From NCBI GenBank assembly GCA_948099385.1, contig CANUEZ040000140.1, positions 3,906,001 through 3,970,000 on the forward strand: a stretch of 64,000 nt of DNA, written 5' to 3'. Source of the DNA: Fasciola hepatica. Its lineage: Eukaryota; Platyhelminthes; Trematoda; Plagiorchiida; Fasciolidae. Below are positions 47,291 to 59,559 of the stretch, piece by piece. The position numbers and the translations under genes are program-made. The notes below the pieces were generated by a model. It was not told the DNA's origin, did not search any database, and was given only the letters and a program-made list of their open reading frames with translations. Numbering within the stretch: position 1 is the stretch's first letter; each line of letters opens with the position of its first letter.

Positions 47291-47758
47291 GTGCAAATGG
47301 CCAAGAAAAAGGAAACTTCTCTAACTGCCCTGTTCAAGGGTGACAAGACCTTAGAAATACTAGAGCTACGCATATCTAAGACCCTCGGGAAGTCCTTCCC
47401 CGCTGCGCATGTCCGAATCCTAACAAATGCGAAACCTTTGATTGTTCAACATTCCAAGGACTGGTTGCCTCATCAATCTCAATCTTTTGTTCAATATCAG
47501 TTTACGTGCCCTTGTAGTGCACAGTATGTTGGACATACGACGAGACGCCTGTCGAAGAGGATATCAGAGCACGTCCCGGCTTCTTTACGCGAAGGAACAG
47601 TTCGGAACATCAACAGCGCCATCCTACAACATCTGGTGGATAGCGGACATCAGATAGACACAGCGTCAGCTTTCCGACCAGTCCTGACAACTCCCAGAGT
47701 TCACGCGAAAGGATTACGCAGACGGTTGTTGATGACGTCAGAAGTCATAGCAATTTGA
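47291..47758 (+). CDS. GIY-YIG endonuclease ORF of PLE-2
   Basis: 155 codons, open. After an N-terminal linker ('KTLGKSFPAAHVRILTNAKP') comes the domain: 'FTCPCSAQYVGHTTRRLSKR', 'ISEHVPASL', 'ILQHLVDSGHQID'. The 'C.C...YVG.T.R.L..R..EH' pattern is that of PLE GIY-YIG nucleases, including the two Cys before the motif. It lacks the RT that normally precedes it, though the preceding linker survives in another frame (47140). Probably a remnant, yet the domain itself has no stop. Confidence 0.8.
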   Translation: MQMAKKKETSLTALFKGDKTLEILELRISKTLGKSFPAAHVRILTNAKPLIVQHSKDWLPHQSQSFVQYQFTCPCSAQYVGHTTRRLSKRISEHVPASLREGTVRNINSAILQHLVDSGHQIDTASAFRPVLTTPRVHAKGLRRRLLMTSEVIAI

Positions 47759-48052
47759 ATATTGAAGCTGGAATTGTGTAAGCAACGTAACCTCGCGCAA
47801 CAGTTGTTGTTTCCGTGGATGTAACAAGTGATTCTCTTATGTACAAACTCTTCCCGGCCCCGCACCTCTTTTTTCACACCTTCGTTTTTCACACCTGTCT
47901 TCTCACGCCATTTGGTTACACATTTCATACTTATTGTCGTTCACACAACGAACAAGATTCATCAAGTTGAAGCATATTGCCGAGTTACCGCATTTTTTGC
48001 ACATTTACTCACTCTCTGCTATCTATAGCTGCACATATACTCTCCTTTACCC

Positions 48053-48093
48053 AATGCCTGAAGTGATATACCGAAAAGGAATTTCTTCGTACT
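48053..48093 (+). ncRNA. Hammerhead-like ribozyme, PLE-2 right terminus
   Basis: Stem I C48057-G48089, G.T, T-A, (A/C mismatch), A-T; core CTGAAGT (48058-48064), stem II 48065-48072, GAAA 48073-48076, stem III AGG-AATT-TCT, U48087-C48088. The left copy has T.G where this has T-A in stem I. Weaker stem II than the left copy. Confidence 0.55.
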
Positions 48094-50864
48094 ACAAGTT
48101 TTTTCATGAATCGATGGGCATATTCCATAATACAACAAATAATTGAAAATACCTCGTTGGCACCTCAGAACACTCGGCAGAGTAGGCGGTGGTGGCGGAA
48201 CGCGAACGTCTAACCACGGAGATGATGGGCGTACGCTATGAACTACTCGACCGCTGCTGCTCCTCCAAGGTTCCGGTAGAACCACATACGGGATGGTCTT
48301 CGGGAATCGATAGACGCCCGAAGCTTCGGATTCCTAATACCACTACTGAAAACGATAGCAGTAGTTAAAACTTAACCTCTCCTGATTTCTCTCGAATGAT
48401 GTGACATTGTCCGCCGGAAAACACGATGAATGACACTGGAGTTTGCAAATTATACATTCGGAAGAGCTATTTTTTACTGCAGAGTGATTGGATAAATCTA
48501 ACTATGTAGATGGAGTGAACTGTTAGTGGTATATAAACCAGCATGAACTCGTTCACTGTTATTACACTGGTCATTTGGGTCAATTTGACAGAGCCTAACA
48601 TGGAACTATCGAGTTGAATGGCAGCCTATGTGGTACCACATCAGCGGCACGTCATCAAGTAGCACAGCGTTTATCGCTGATCTGATTGCATAACAATCTC
48701 ATATATTCACTTTGGTCTTTCGGATGTGGCTGAGTTAAATTTACGGAATGTGGCTGCTCTGATTGCTACTTCTCTGCAGCAACCTTATGATGAAATCATA
48801 ATTATCGTCAGTGTGAGGTAGTAGGAAGAGAAATAAAAATAATGATGACAATATGATAATTAAGTTTTGTGAATACAGACGGCTCGCTATTCACCATACA
48901 TAGTTGTATCTTCCAGACTATGATCACTGGTGGTATGGAACTCGTAGGAGCCCGGCACACCAAACTTATTCAAGTACAATGGTCTGGCTTGCGCTATCTT
49001 TCATCCACCGTACGAACTGTCCCATTACCAGCGCCTGTCCACTGAAGGCTGACGTAACTCTTGATAAGTGGTATAAGTTTATTCAGCGATGTTGACGTCA
49101 ATCTGATCACAGGTCGAAGCTGGTTATTGTATTTTTTTCAATACTAATATTCGTATATTATTGACATCTGTTAGCTTCCTGGCACCAATTTCATTCAAGC
49201 CGTTCAACGGGTATGATAACCACGTTGCTAGTTATCGCAGATTGCACTGTAACTGTTATTGTCGTGTGCCTAGTCATCTGTGGTTATTCTAAACTTGGAC
49301 GAAATCCGTGTTGCCCAGTGACTGAGGGAGTCTCCGCGATTTGCACAGAAAGAAGCCATTTATGTGCCTTCTCTGTCTCACAATAGACAGTTATTTTATC
49401 AATCGAAATTCGACATCCAAGCATGTGTGGTTCTTATTTTTTCGGGTCGACTCCGCTCGAAAGCGGAAATGTGATTTGGTGATAGTGCAGCCCAAATGTT
49501 CGAGACTATAATAGCCTCACGACGTACCTCATTCGATAGGTGTGGAGAGATTAGCAAACAAAGCAGACGGGGATCGAAAATATGATCCGAATTTCCCTGT
49601 CATCAAGATATCTTGGAAGCTGTGGAATCCACTCTTGTAGAACGATGATCCAGGCGCAACAGTAGTGCTATAGTCACGGGACAAATGGCTGGCAAAGAAC
49701 ATGGGTTGGAAATCAAGAACCATGGGAACTGAGTTGTGATGGAGTCTTGCAAATAGCAAAATGTGTTGGGTTGTTTATGCATTTAATTCTTCTCATTCAT
49801 TCCCAAAATTTTCTGTTTGTATTCATTCATCGGAAACCGCGATAATCTGTGTAACCTCGTAATGGTAATGGTAATATCCCCTGACATATGACTGTCGTCC
49901 ATTTACGATCGCAAACTACGCCGTCGTGAACACTTAACAGGAGAGAATAAATTTGAAGTTTGCTTGTTTACCCTTGTTGATGCCAGATACAGTAGTTTAT
50001 GCCAAATTAACTAATTCAAACAAAACAACTGATCTGATAGGTAGGACAACATTTTAGAGGTTTCGTGAAACCCTGTAATTTAGCTTCCTATATACCATAA
50101 CCGAGTTATTTTTTAGAGTGACTCAAGGTTGACGGGACAAAATCTTCTTCATTCCGATTTGTCTTCAATGGGTTACCTCCTCCGTTTTATTCTCCCTCTT
50201 TTTAGTCCATAGAAGTGAGATGTTCTCAATTTTTATTATGAGATGTTTCATCGTATTTGATCCAAACTGCAAGTATGCCACTGAAAATCGATAAAGGCTT
50301 TTCAAAGTTACCTTCTATGTCTCGGTGATTGTTATCAAGCGAGCACGCCAGTTGCTGACTGGTGAGTCCCGCACATCAAGCAGTCTGTACCTGAACAAAT
50401 TCCGATTGATATTGCAGACATCCGTCACTGGCACATCAGTTTAGTATCCGCACCATCAGGTGAACTGCTGAACTCACCAGAACCATCATTTGCCGGTTTG
50501 GAAATGCAATTAAACACAGCATAACTGATTCCCAGTAAGTCGGATTTCTGCAATCTTTGTTGTCCGCGTGGCTGCGATAAGAGGATAACCGAAACAGATG
50601 TGTGTGATTAGCTAGAACAGGCAAAAATGAGATTACTTCCGAGTGGTACAAACGGAATACCAAAGTTGAAAGAAGTGAAACAGAACGGTTTCAAGCTGAC
50701 TCATTGGTAGCCCGTATCAATAGGGAACGGTGTTCGTCAACACACCTCGGTGGTCAGACATCTGAATCCCGCCACCACCGGTCACTAAGTGGTAGACAGT
50801 AATCAACTGGCGTCTGGCTCAATAAAACATCTGACCCATTGCGTGAGACTTGATGTGGTTATCC

Positions 50865-50970
50865 ATTCCAGGTTTTAGGGTTTGGTTGCCGGGTATCCCT
50901 TAAAGTGCTGTGGGTCTTAGATGTCATGGGATGTACCCTTTCAACTTCACTCATGAGTAAGCATGCAGTA
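50865..50970 (+). repeat. Dispersed repeat D, copy 2
   Basis: See 25210-25310; same orientation. Shared core 'ttagggt.tggttg.c.g.tatcc' and 'gtgggtcttagat'-like stretch. Confidence 0.5.
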
Positions 50971-53489
50971 AAATTTCGAAAGGCTTTGAATTCAAGTAGC
51001 ATATTGTGACAATGTACCGTGATGACAGAACATAACTTTCCATTATTCAGGCTGCCAAACAGAAACAGAAAACCTTGGCTATTTTGATAGTTCCTCATGG
51101 ACACAGGAGGTCAAATCACGTGGCAATCGTGTAGCGACTTCCGGTGACAACAAACCAATAGACCCATTTGCAAGCCTAGAGCCTTTCCATAAGCAGGTAC
51201 CGCAATTAGATCTACTACCAGAACGACAGCCACTCCGCGTGAGCTCATTCGGATCCGACAACAGATATTCAACGAGTAATCGCTAGTTTCGCTACACAGC
51301 CCTAACTACCAGGTTGTCTGGTCGCAAAAATGGTTTACGTTTAAACATAAGATTTGGCTGGATCCAAAGCAGGTGGTTCCGTCGCGGAATACCTATTTAT
51401 CATAGGAGTGACTTTCATCGGTCACACCTTATTGGGCATGACACTGTCCAGTTCAGCACCGACTCATTGTCACTGATAGGATAAAAACTCCGGTTAGCCT
51501 CAGTCTTAACAATCGAGTGACTCTCACTTCTGATTTTTTAGAGTCATGTGATGCCGCCTGGTCTTGCCAGTTCGAAAGAGCGACTATTTGGCAAAAAATG
51601 ACTTCACAACACGAGTAGCCTCTGTAAGTAGAATCGAAACAATTCTCTAGCATTTCGACCAAGGACTTCGAGTAAACTGGCGAACTAGTGTTGAAAACCC
51701 CCAAGTATACGAATGTGAAGATGGCAAGTACAGAGTGCATATGCTGTGTTTTGACTCTCGTTCAAGCACGTGATAGTCTGTAACACAGATGCCAAACCAC
51801 AAGCATCTAACTTTATCACAGAGATAGAAGAACGATTGCGTTGTGATATCCGTCAACCGTGCATGAGTCACGTAACTGGATTCGGGGTCGATCTATAACC
51901 ATATCGAAAAACTCGAGTGTGATAATGGCCTGACACGAGGTTTGCCCCATGGGGATAGCACCAAAGCAAATGTTCCGCGCTTTGTGGCCTAGCCTTGTGA
52001 ACCATCAATCGAAAACTAGTTACGAGCCCCTAGGTGCTTACTGAGACCGTATTCCGTTACTGAATAGGCCAAAAAATGATGATAAGCGGATCCGTTTCCG
52101 AAAGAGTCAGAGAAACGGCTCACTACCACAGCATTGCAGCCTATCCAACGCTATATTTTTTTCTCGCACGCATCGGAAACCGTGAGTCTGCCATGATGCA
52201 TTCGATAGCAAACTGATGGATTCAGTCGTATTATCCAGAGAACTTGCTACACACTCTAGTCGCAAGCGGTACCCCACCCCCCAAACAAAGATCAGCTGAC
52301 TTACAACACTTCGTCGTAGTCCAAACTGCATCGTTAACCATTCCGCCAGCAAAATGTTGCACAATAAACAGTTCAGTCTCCATGTTTCCGTTTCATTGGT
52401 AGATTATCCTTCAATCTGGTCAGTACATCAAATACGTTGATACAGGCACGAGCGTCTCCGTCGTGCCTTATTTATAATACGTTCATCTGAGACGTCCAAC
52501 TGGCACGTTACTGATCTCTTTATTAGGAGGAGAAAATATGTTCTCATTGTCAGCATTTTTGGCACCTATGACTGCTTAAAATCTCGACGAATCATGCAAA
52601 GTGATCCACATTGTCTACTACTTTGACACTTGCCATGAGTGTTCCGCTTAGATCCGCCTGTTACCTGTCGCTCTGTCTAGATTAGACATACCATACATTG
52701 TGCTTACAGCAAACTACACACTCGGCGGTTCTCCTTTCCACCTGCCCTAGAGTGACTACATTAAAAAAAAGTGGTAAACAATAGCTCTTCGAGTCCCGCT
52801 GTGATGAATCGAAAGGCTGTCAAACTTTTAGCACTTCCACAAACCAAACTACTATTCAGTCGTATTTTTCTCCTTATTCTGTCTTCTTCCCTGTCTATAG
52901 CATACTCGTAATGTTGAGACAGATCTTTTATCCTTGGGCTAACCTAATTGGACGCAGTCAACTCACCAGTCTCGTCTTCGTAGGCACGCTGGAAATGGAC
53001 TGATCGGACTAACTCAGTTCGCATAACCAGGATATAGACTTTGCATGTAGGTGTGTGCGTCAGAGAGCCCACAGGTAAAAATCTTCTCAAATTTACGGTT
53101 AGCCTATGTTTATTAGGTCATGTTGTATGAAGGTGATAATCGGTACAATACGCACTTAAATATTATGCTTTTTTCACCTGAGAGGTCAGTTTGCGCCGCC
53201 TGATCCATTATCTAAGCATCACTATCAAAAGCATGCACTTAATGCTGAACCCTATGCTGGCTTTCACACATTGTATTTGTGGACGCACACACACGCGCTG
53301 ACACGCATGTCCTCTTCCCCGTAGCGTGGTTTACACCCTCTTTCACTTCCGACTATTGCGAAAGCTGTGCTTATATTAGAGCCGCCCGAAAAATCTAAAG
53401 GTCAATGCAGAATCGAGTTCGGATGTATCTTTCGACAGGAACACAGCTCAGCTGGGTTACAAGCTGTGGTTGATTCGTTTGGTCTGTCT

Positions 53490-53781
53490 TCAAGACGGCC
53501 AAGTTAGCTTTGTTGAGAAAAGGAGGCTTCCGCTTAAAAAGCCTGCGAATAATGTCACCGGAGGCACCCGGAGCGACCGAAATCGTCGCTGGTGATTTTC
53601 CCCCTGTTGTTCGAAGACTAACAGCTTACGGAAGAGTTCATCAGCGTAAGCCGGCGGGTTGCCTGATAACAGCCACCAGCGAAAGTCATGATCCGCATTA
53701 GAAGTCCTCTTGGCCAGTGAACTCAGTACATTCATTTGAATAACCTCCAGTAGATTGGGAATCTCAACGGTGTCTGTTTCT
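53490..53781 (-). CDS. Possible exon, unassigned (minus strand)
   Basis: A frame of about 97 codons preceded on its strand by 'gggtattttag', a usable acceptor. The product 'ETDTVEIPNLLEVIQMNVLS' with 'DHDFRWWLLSGNPPAYADEL' looks protein-like (amphipathic helices, ordinary composition), but no family is recognised and a donor was not identified. Confidence 0.25.
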
Positions 53782-56449
53782 AAAATACCCAAGAAGCAAG
53801 GATACTGGAGCTACCGACATCACCCAGTCCAAACTATCTTTTCTAGAGACTAAGCCCAGCGGATGGAGTTCTTTGATTTGTTTCATTACAGATTATCAAC
53901 TCAATCAATGCTATGCGCAAAACATCGACCTTTTCGAATGAATAAACATTCCATATGCATAACGTTAATAGCTACCAACTTGGTAGGAGTTAGCGTGACC
54001 ATTACGAAAGCAATAGACAAGGTGACGTGAAAGTAAACGTATGGTACGAAATTCACGGCTCACGACTAGATGGTTATGTTTTCCTCCCAGACAAGGTTGA
54101 TGAGACTGTCTATTTGCATGCGATGAAGGAGACACTTCCTGGACATCTGGATAATGTAGCTTCATTATCCTTGCTAAGAACACTCTTTTGCAGGACGAGA
54201 CATCCGCTCGTACTGACTCGACGAGGAGTTTTCCTTGAAGCGGATCGGACAAAGGGACCGATACCCCAGACTCCACGGTTTCTGGATATAACTCGAGTGG
54301 ATGTTTTTCTGTAAGGTTATATCATGATAAAAAATTTAAGAACCCCAAGGCAGAGACCCTGGATGAGTTGAAAGGCTGTATGTGGAGCGATTCCAACATC
54401 AATACTGGAGGCACTTCACGAGAATATGGTTCGACGGCTGCGGATTTGCTTGGCGATCATCGAAGGCCGATGAATGAACACGGAAACAGGTTTAAAACGA
54501 TACAACGCAACACGACGAGTGAGCGGTGATAAATCACAAAATAACATCAATAGTCTTCAAAACGTCAGAAGAAAACTTGTATGCATGTATAGAGAATGAT
54601 TAACATTCCATACTATCACAGACAGGATTCTATATGACGACCACAAGGACATGCCACTTAATAGCATATACCACCAAATAAGTCGACCGCAACACTTACT
54701 GTGACGCATTACACAAACAAACAATCGGCTACAACAGCCCACAAAACTAAAGATACCACAACCAAGAATTCTCCATACCCAAATCTTACTTAATTTGGTC
54801 AATTAAGTTGGGGATACATAATGACAGCGCATGCAATGTATCCTCAAGGGGGGCGGGGGACGCCGAACATGATTATAGTTGGAGACCTAAAAGGGTATAA
54901 TCAAAACGAACAATTCTAATCCCCATATCTTAGTTCTGTTCTGTTCTGGCGAGTAAAAGCAACAGACAATATCATTATATTAGGTGGAAAAAACTCGGAT
55001 ATCGGTCTGAATACATAATTCACAATGAATGCACAAATAAAAAAGCACAAATTCGGAGTACCAGTAGCATCATCGTCCACATGCGAATTATTGTCGTGAC
55101 ACTGCATTCATTTCTGACAACCATCATCCTTATTGCTACCCGTTGTGTAAACTTTGTTTTATCACTCTGAACCAGGCTGTTCCTGGTTCGGCCACCAATG
55201 TGACACAAGTTCTCGTGAGCCCTCCCTGATCGTTACTCGCTCTGTACTCTTTGTTCTACAGATTCACATAGACATCTCCATGGCTCGCAACTTTGGCTTT
55301 TTGACTACTACTGAAGCATCATTTGATTCGTGACTATGGTTGTCAACGGCGTCCGTACACTATTCTTCTTGTTAGCCCTACGCGCTAAAATGCCCAGGCA
55401 AAGGTAAACCTTTCCATATTAGACAATAAAAACAGCCATTTTAAAAAGTAATAGCAGTTGTAATGACATCCTAATTCATATTAATAAAAAATGCACAGCA
55501 TCAATTCATGCATTCAGTCATACTCTAACCAGGATTTATTTTGACAACACTGCGACGCTTCCACTTACTCGGCATTACAACTCACCCAAACTGAGACTCG
55601 AATGCGCTTAAAGATTCATACATCCAAGTTTCGTGCATGATCATCCAATCAGAGGATGGGATACATATTCTGTCGTGTAGATCCGTTTTAGACCACGAAT
55701 GACGGATGGTTGGTTTACCTGTGAGGCACGACTGGAGCATGTGAGCACTCCACTATTGCACTGACCGCTCTTTCACTGTCCACTATCGTCCCATTTACGT
55801 GCACTCTCAGACCACGCACCTAGCTCCTTCAATGTACGCGGCCTTACCACGTACAATGCGTCCTGTAGAGAGTGTATTGGTTTGTACTCTATGCATAATT
55901 GTCGGAAGTTTTATCGGAATAAATTTTTTTCATCTTTGCTGCATTAGCCACGCCCGTTTGCTTCGTACTCCTATCGATCCGTAGTCACCGGACTCTGTTG
56001 ACACACACACGCGAATGGGGTCCTTTCGTTTACTATCCTCAGTCGACTAGGTAGAGCAACCTGAAGCTTATACAAATGGTATTTACAGTTATAATAAATG
56101 GACATAAAGCACTAGCTTTTTACGCACAAAAATAGATCAACATCCGTCAGGCTCGTTCGAACTCGCTGACGTACTAAAGAAAACCATTCTGGTGTATAAC
56201 TTTCGTCAAGTCATGCTTAGATAGTAGTCAACGTGCAACGGTCGTGTTACCTATCCCATGTTGGAATGATGAATAAGGCTGAGGGCACAAACCCGTAAAG
56301 CCCGGGATAACTGCAAAATAAGATGTTTCCTTTTTAATAAAGAAAGAAATCAAACATTCTGGCCAGCTATGTCCCAGTCAACTCCTATGCGGGTATAACA
56401 GTGACTGTCAATGGTAAGACAGTCGGATTCCGTGTGGAAAGTGGAAACA

Positions 56450-57255
56450 AGTGAACTATGTTAAGAACGTTTTTAGTGGTGAAAATGCATTCATTCGCCC
56501 ATTAAACGACTCTCCGTTTTCCTTCATTCCAAGGTATGGTGTGTACATATCACCGTTCTCTGTCTCACGTATTGGTCCCGATGGCTTATCGTCATTTTTA
56601 AGACACGGTGCTGTTACTCCGATCGATATAGTTACTTCTCATTTAAGCAAATCTCCGCCTTCCTACTCCATTTGTGACTGCTGGAGACCCGTCACTATTG
56701 TTCCGATACCAAAACCTAGTAATCATAGTGTCTTAGCTAAGCGCGTCCATCCCACTGCTCTAAACTCATCTGGTATTTAGCTTACAGAGCGTGCCATTCC
56801 CAAACGATCGGATTTTTCTATAAATTCTTCCGAGGAACGCTTACAGTTTGTCCATAAACCGAACAGGTCCACGGTGGATGCTGTCGCTTCTTTAGTCCAT
56901 CATATAATCAAATTCTGAGATAGATCAGAGTTGTCAGTACGATGTGCTTTTCTAGACCACTCATCTACTTTTGATTCTATTCCGCGGTTCTGTTCGAGCC
57001 AGTTTGACTTTAAATTTGCCTACATACTTTCGGTGCGTATTTACTCTTTCTCGGTCGACTAATCCTTGCGATCCATCTGTCATTTCCTCACAACCGTTAG
57101 CTAGAAGAAAGGTGTGTGAAATACTTAGGAATCACAATCGTCGCACTATTTCAGGCGGTCATCTCACTTTTCCAGCTGCTTGAAAAACGACTCCGGCTAT
57201 CTTACCAAATATGAAAGCTTAAGCATTTTAACACTAACCAGAGTACTATTTTCGT
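56450..57255 (+). pseudogene. CR1-like LINE RT fragment (copy 2)
   Basis: Blocks parallel to the 8.6-9.3 kb element: 'IGPDGLSSFLRHG', 'CDCWRPVTIVPIPKPSNH', 'VHPTALNSSG', 'ERLQFVHKPNRSTVDAVASL', 'FLDHSSTFDSIPR', and a C-terminal 'KYLGITI' near 57120. Frameshifts and an internal deletion after 57050. Same group as the intronic CR1-like copy, but clearly diverged from it. Confidence 0.75.
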
Positions 57256-57309
57256 TTTGTTTATCCATATTTTTCCTGTTCGCCATTTGATTTGCCGGTC
57301 TACTCAGGG

Positions 57310-57520
57310 AAAATATGTGGTGATTCAGTGGCCATCACACGTGATACGACCAGGTACAGCTTCGTTGCTACGCACGCCGATGAGCCTCAACCAATCAGGA
57401 TCACTGAGTGCAGGTACAGCACAAACTCGCTGTGATTGGTCAACTTTTAATCTATCAATTATTTTCTCTGATTTAATATATTCATACAAACTAGTTCCGC
57501 AATACAGTCGACGTGTCATT
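57310..57520 (+). repeat. Dispersed repeat X, copy 2
   Basis: Pairs with the - strand of 40470-40660. Follows the CR1-like fragment directly. Function unknown. Confidence 0.65.
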
Positions 57521-58869
57521 TCGCAGCCTTGGCCTTCTTGCTACTTTGGTTTGCGTAGTTCCGGGTGTGAGTGACTTCAATGAGTCCTCTCAGTTCGAGT
57601 AATGCGAATATTACAAAAATTGTCACCTATAAACTCTTCGTTTCAGGTTAGTGTGGAGCCTACAGCCACTATCTGACATTAAATGTCGGTCAAATTAGCA
57701 AACTTGCTTCTCTATCATTCAATTTTCCCATTCACTTTTCTACCTGACTTTATGGTTTACTTAGTGATATTTTCTCCATTTTGCGTACTAACAATGTCTG
57801 AGCAGAAAGTTAGGAAATATGACCTTCCCACAGTGTATATGCATTTTTGGTTCACACGGTAAAATGGGCCCCAACTTCTTTGTACAATTCACGGATGGGC
57901 GACTTAGCAAGGAAACGATGTATTGTGCTTACAGTTGGGTGAAATATTCATAAATTTTCGCTGCTTCCACCAGAGATGAATCGTCTGTAACGGAAGGTAA
58001 TTTTTTGATCTCATTGATCAATCTCATTGTTATAGATACCCTTACCTGCAGAGCCAAGCCTCCTTCGCTGTGCGTGATACTGGTTCTACATACATGGTCA
58101 CGCAATTGTTATTCACAACCACACTTTTCTTGTCGAAGCAGAGAGGTTCTACGCACGTAATCACTGTCTAACTGACGATCCGTTACGGTATTTATTCAGT
58201 TTGATGGGAGGATTTTATCACACTGCGCCATTGAGGAGATAGCAAAAGTGTAATTTACGTGTGTGTTGCATAAGGAAATATGTGCGTATGCATGCCGACT
58301 GCTACGTACAGACAGGTGAGATATTCTAGGGATAGTGTGGGAATCGTATCTACTCGGTAGAATTATTCAAAAAAAAAAACTGGTTGCGACATCGGAACAC
58401 TCTGTAGAGAACCAGACTCTTTTGGCGTCCCACAACTGGCCTAATACATCACCTTTGATGTGTATTGAAATTAGGATAACGGAAGAAAAAACAAGAAAAC
58501 TGGTAATTATAAAGAGAATAAATGACTTTTTTATGACCATATAGTCACGATACTATCGGAGTCACGAGAGTGTGTGTTGATAATTGTCATGTAGAATAGT
58601 CTTAGCTATCGGATTTGCCAGGTAATTCAGTGCAGTTCGTTCACACGATCGACAAAATGAGAAGAACAGTGCATAGCGTAACTCCGAGGTACTTAATAAA
58701 ATCAAGTATATGTAACAGAATAGTGCGTGGAGTATGCCGATCGTTCAAGGGGAACGAAATAGATGGAGAGAAGGTAAATTCAGAACACCTAAAAGAGTTG
58801 AGGGGAACATCACTCTGTTCAGAACAAATCACCATCGTTTGAAGATTTTGAGACACAATATTAATTTCC
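57521..58869. other. Unassigned DNA between CR1 fragment and arm R
   Basis: Short frames only; a weak match to repeat Y at 58225-58330. No gene supported. Confidence 0.4.
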
Positions 58870-59166
58870 TGTTCGGTTTATACAGCATGAGAATTAGTCA
58901 CGACATCAATATACTTAACTACAGTTCCAAAGTAACCAAACATGAGTTTACTCATTTATGTAGGGAAAAGAGCGGAAGCATGACAACTTGAACAACACGA
59001 GACTTATTCATTAGGAATCCGGACGACTTGCAGACAAATCTAGTGCTTGGAATACATCCTTAAAATAATCGGTCTATCATACCAATAAGCTAGTTTAGCG
59101 ACTTAAGGAATGATGCTGTCGTAGTAATAGTGATCTTAGAATGAATTCAAAGATTGCAGACTAGTT

Positions 59167-59385
59167 ATGGAATATGTACTGAACAGAGTGAATAGAACTG
59201 TTTCACAACTAATGGTCAGAATAAATCAGGTAGGATATGTAGCATTGTTCTACTTGGTTGACGTCTCAGTGGCATTCGTATTTGTTATTTTTTTCATTCG
59301 AAGGAAGATGTTGATGTTCCAGCTCTTCCATAATGGAATACCTCGGTCGGCTGTTGTGAAGGGTGCACGGAGAGAATTGATTTAA
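59167..59385 (+). CDS. 72-codon ORF (arm R copy)
   Basis: Same frame as 45448-45666, differing by a synonymous change and the last codon (Val to Ile). One hydrophobic segment. Unassigned. Confidence 0.25.
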   Translation: MEYVLNRVNRTVSQLMVRINQVGYVALFYLVDVSVAFVFVIFFIRRKMLMFQLFHNGIPRSAVVKGARRELI

Positions 59386-59559
59386 CTTCCAAATCTGCAG
59401 AGGTAATCACTAGGTGGATTGGGAAAGAGGTTCACATAGATCGACAAAATAATATTATCAGTAAATTTCTACACTTCTGTTTAACTGTTCTGGCCCAATG
59501 CAAACCGAGATGATGTATTTTATTACTCTCATTCCATATTATTCATCCTCATAATGCAG

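Larger units (their letters stand above)
46935..48105 (+). mobile_element. Penelope-like element 2 (PLE-2), RT-less remnant with inverted ends
   Basis: A GIY-YIG coding remnant lies between inverted repeats of about 160 bp (46935-47115 and 47925-48105; shared 'gcctgaagtgata', 'gcacatatactctcctttac', 'cacaacgaacaagattcatc'). The RT is gone: 47140-47240 keeps only the post-RT linker ('LELEHIRDTLLKQRLSRT'). Both ends contain hammerhead-like folds. Different family from PLE-1 by sequence, same layout. Confidence 0.8.
48110..56440. other. Long stretch without recognised genes
   Basis: About 8.3 kb inside the large inverted duplication. Only scattered short frames (e.g. 48904-49095 with 'HRTNCPITSACPLKADVTLD', 53490-53792 -, 54027-54314 +) and repeat D copy 2 were noted. 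No splice-consistent gene or element could be assembled. Confidence 0.45.

Noticed and set aside
48904..49095. 63-codon frame with a faint resemblance to IS1595/ISXO2-type transposase linker
   Set aside because: The resemblance rests on a few residues ('TLDKWYKFIQRC'); no catalytic block was found nearby.
54027..54314. 95-codon plus-strand ORF near 54 kb
   Set aside because: No recognised motif, no splice context and a competing frame on the opposite strand; indistinguishable from chance.
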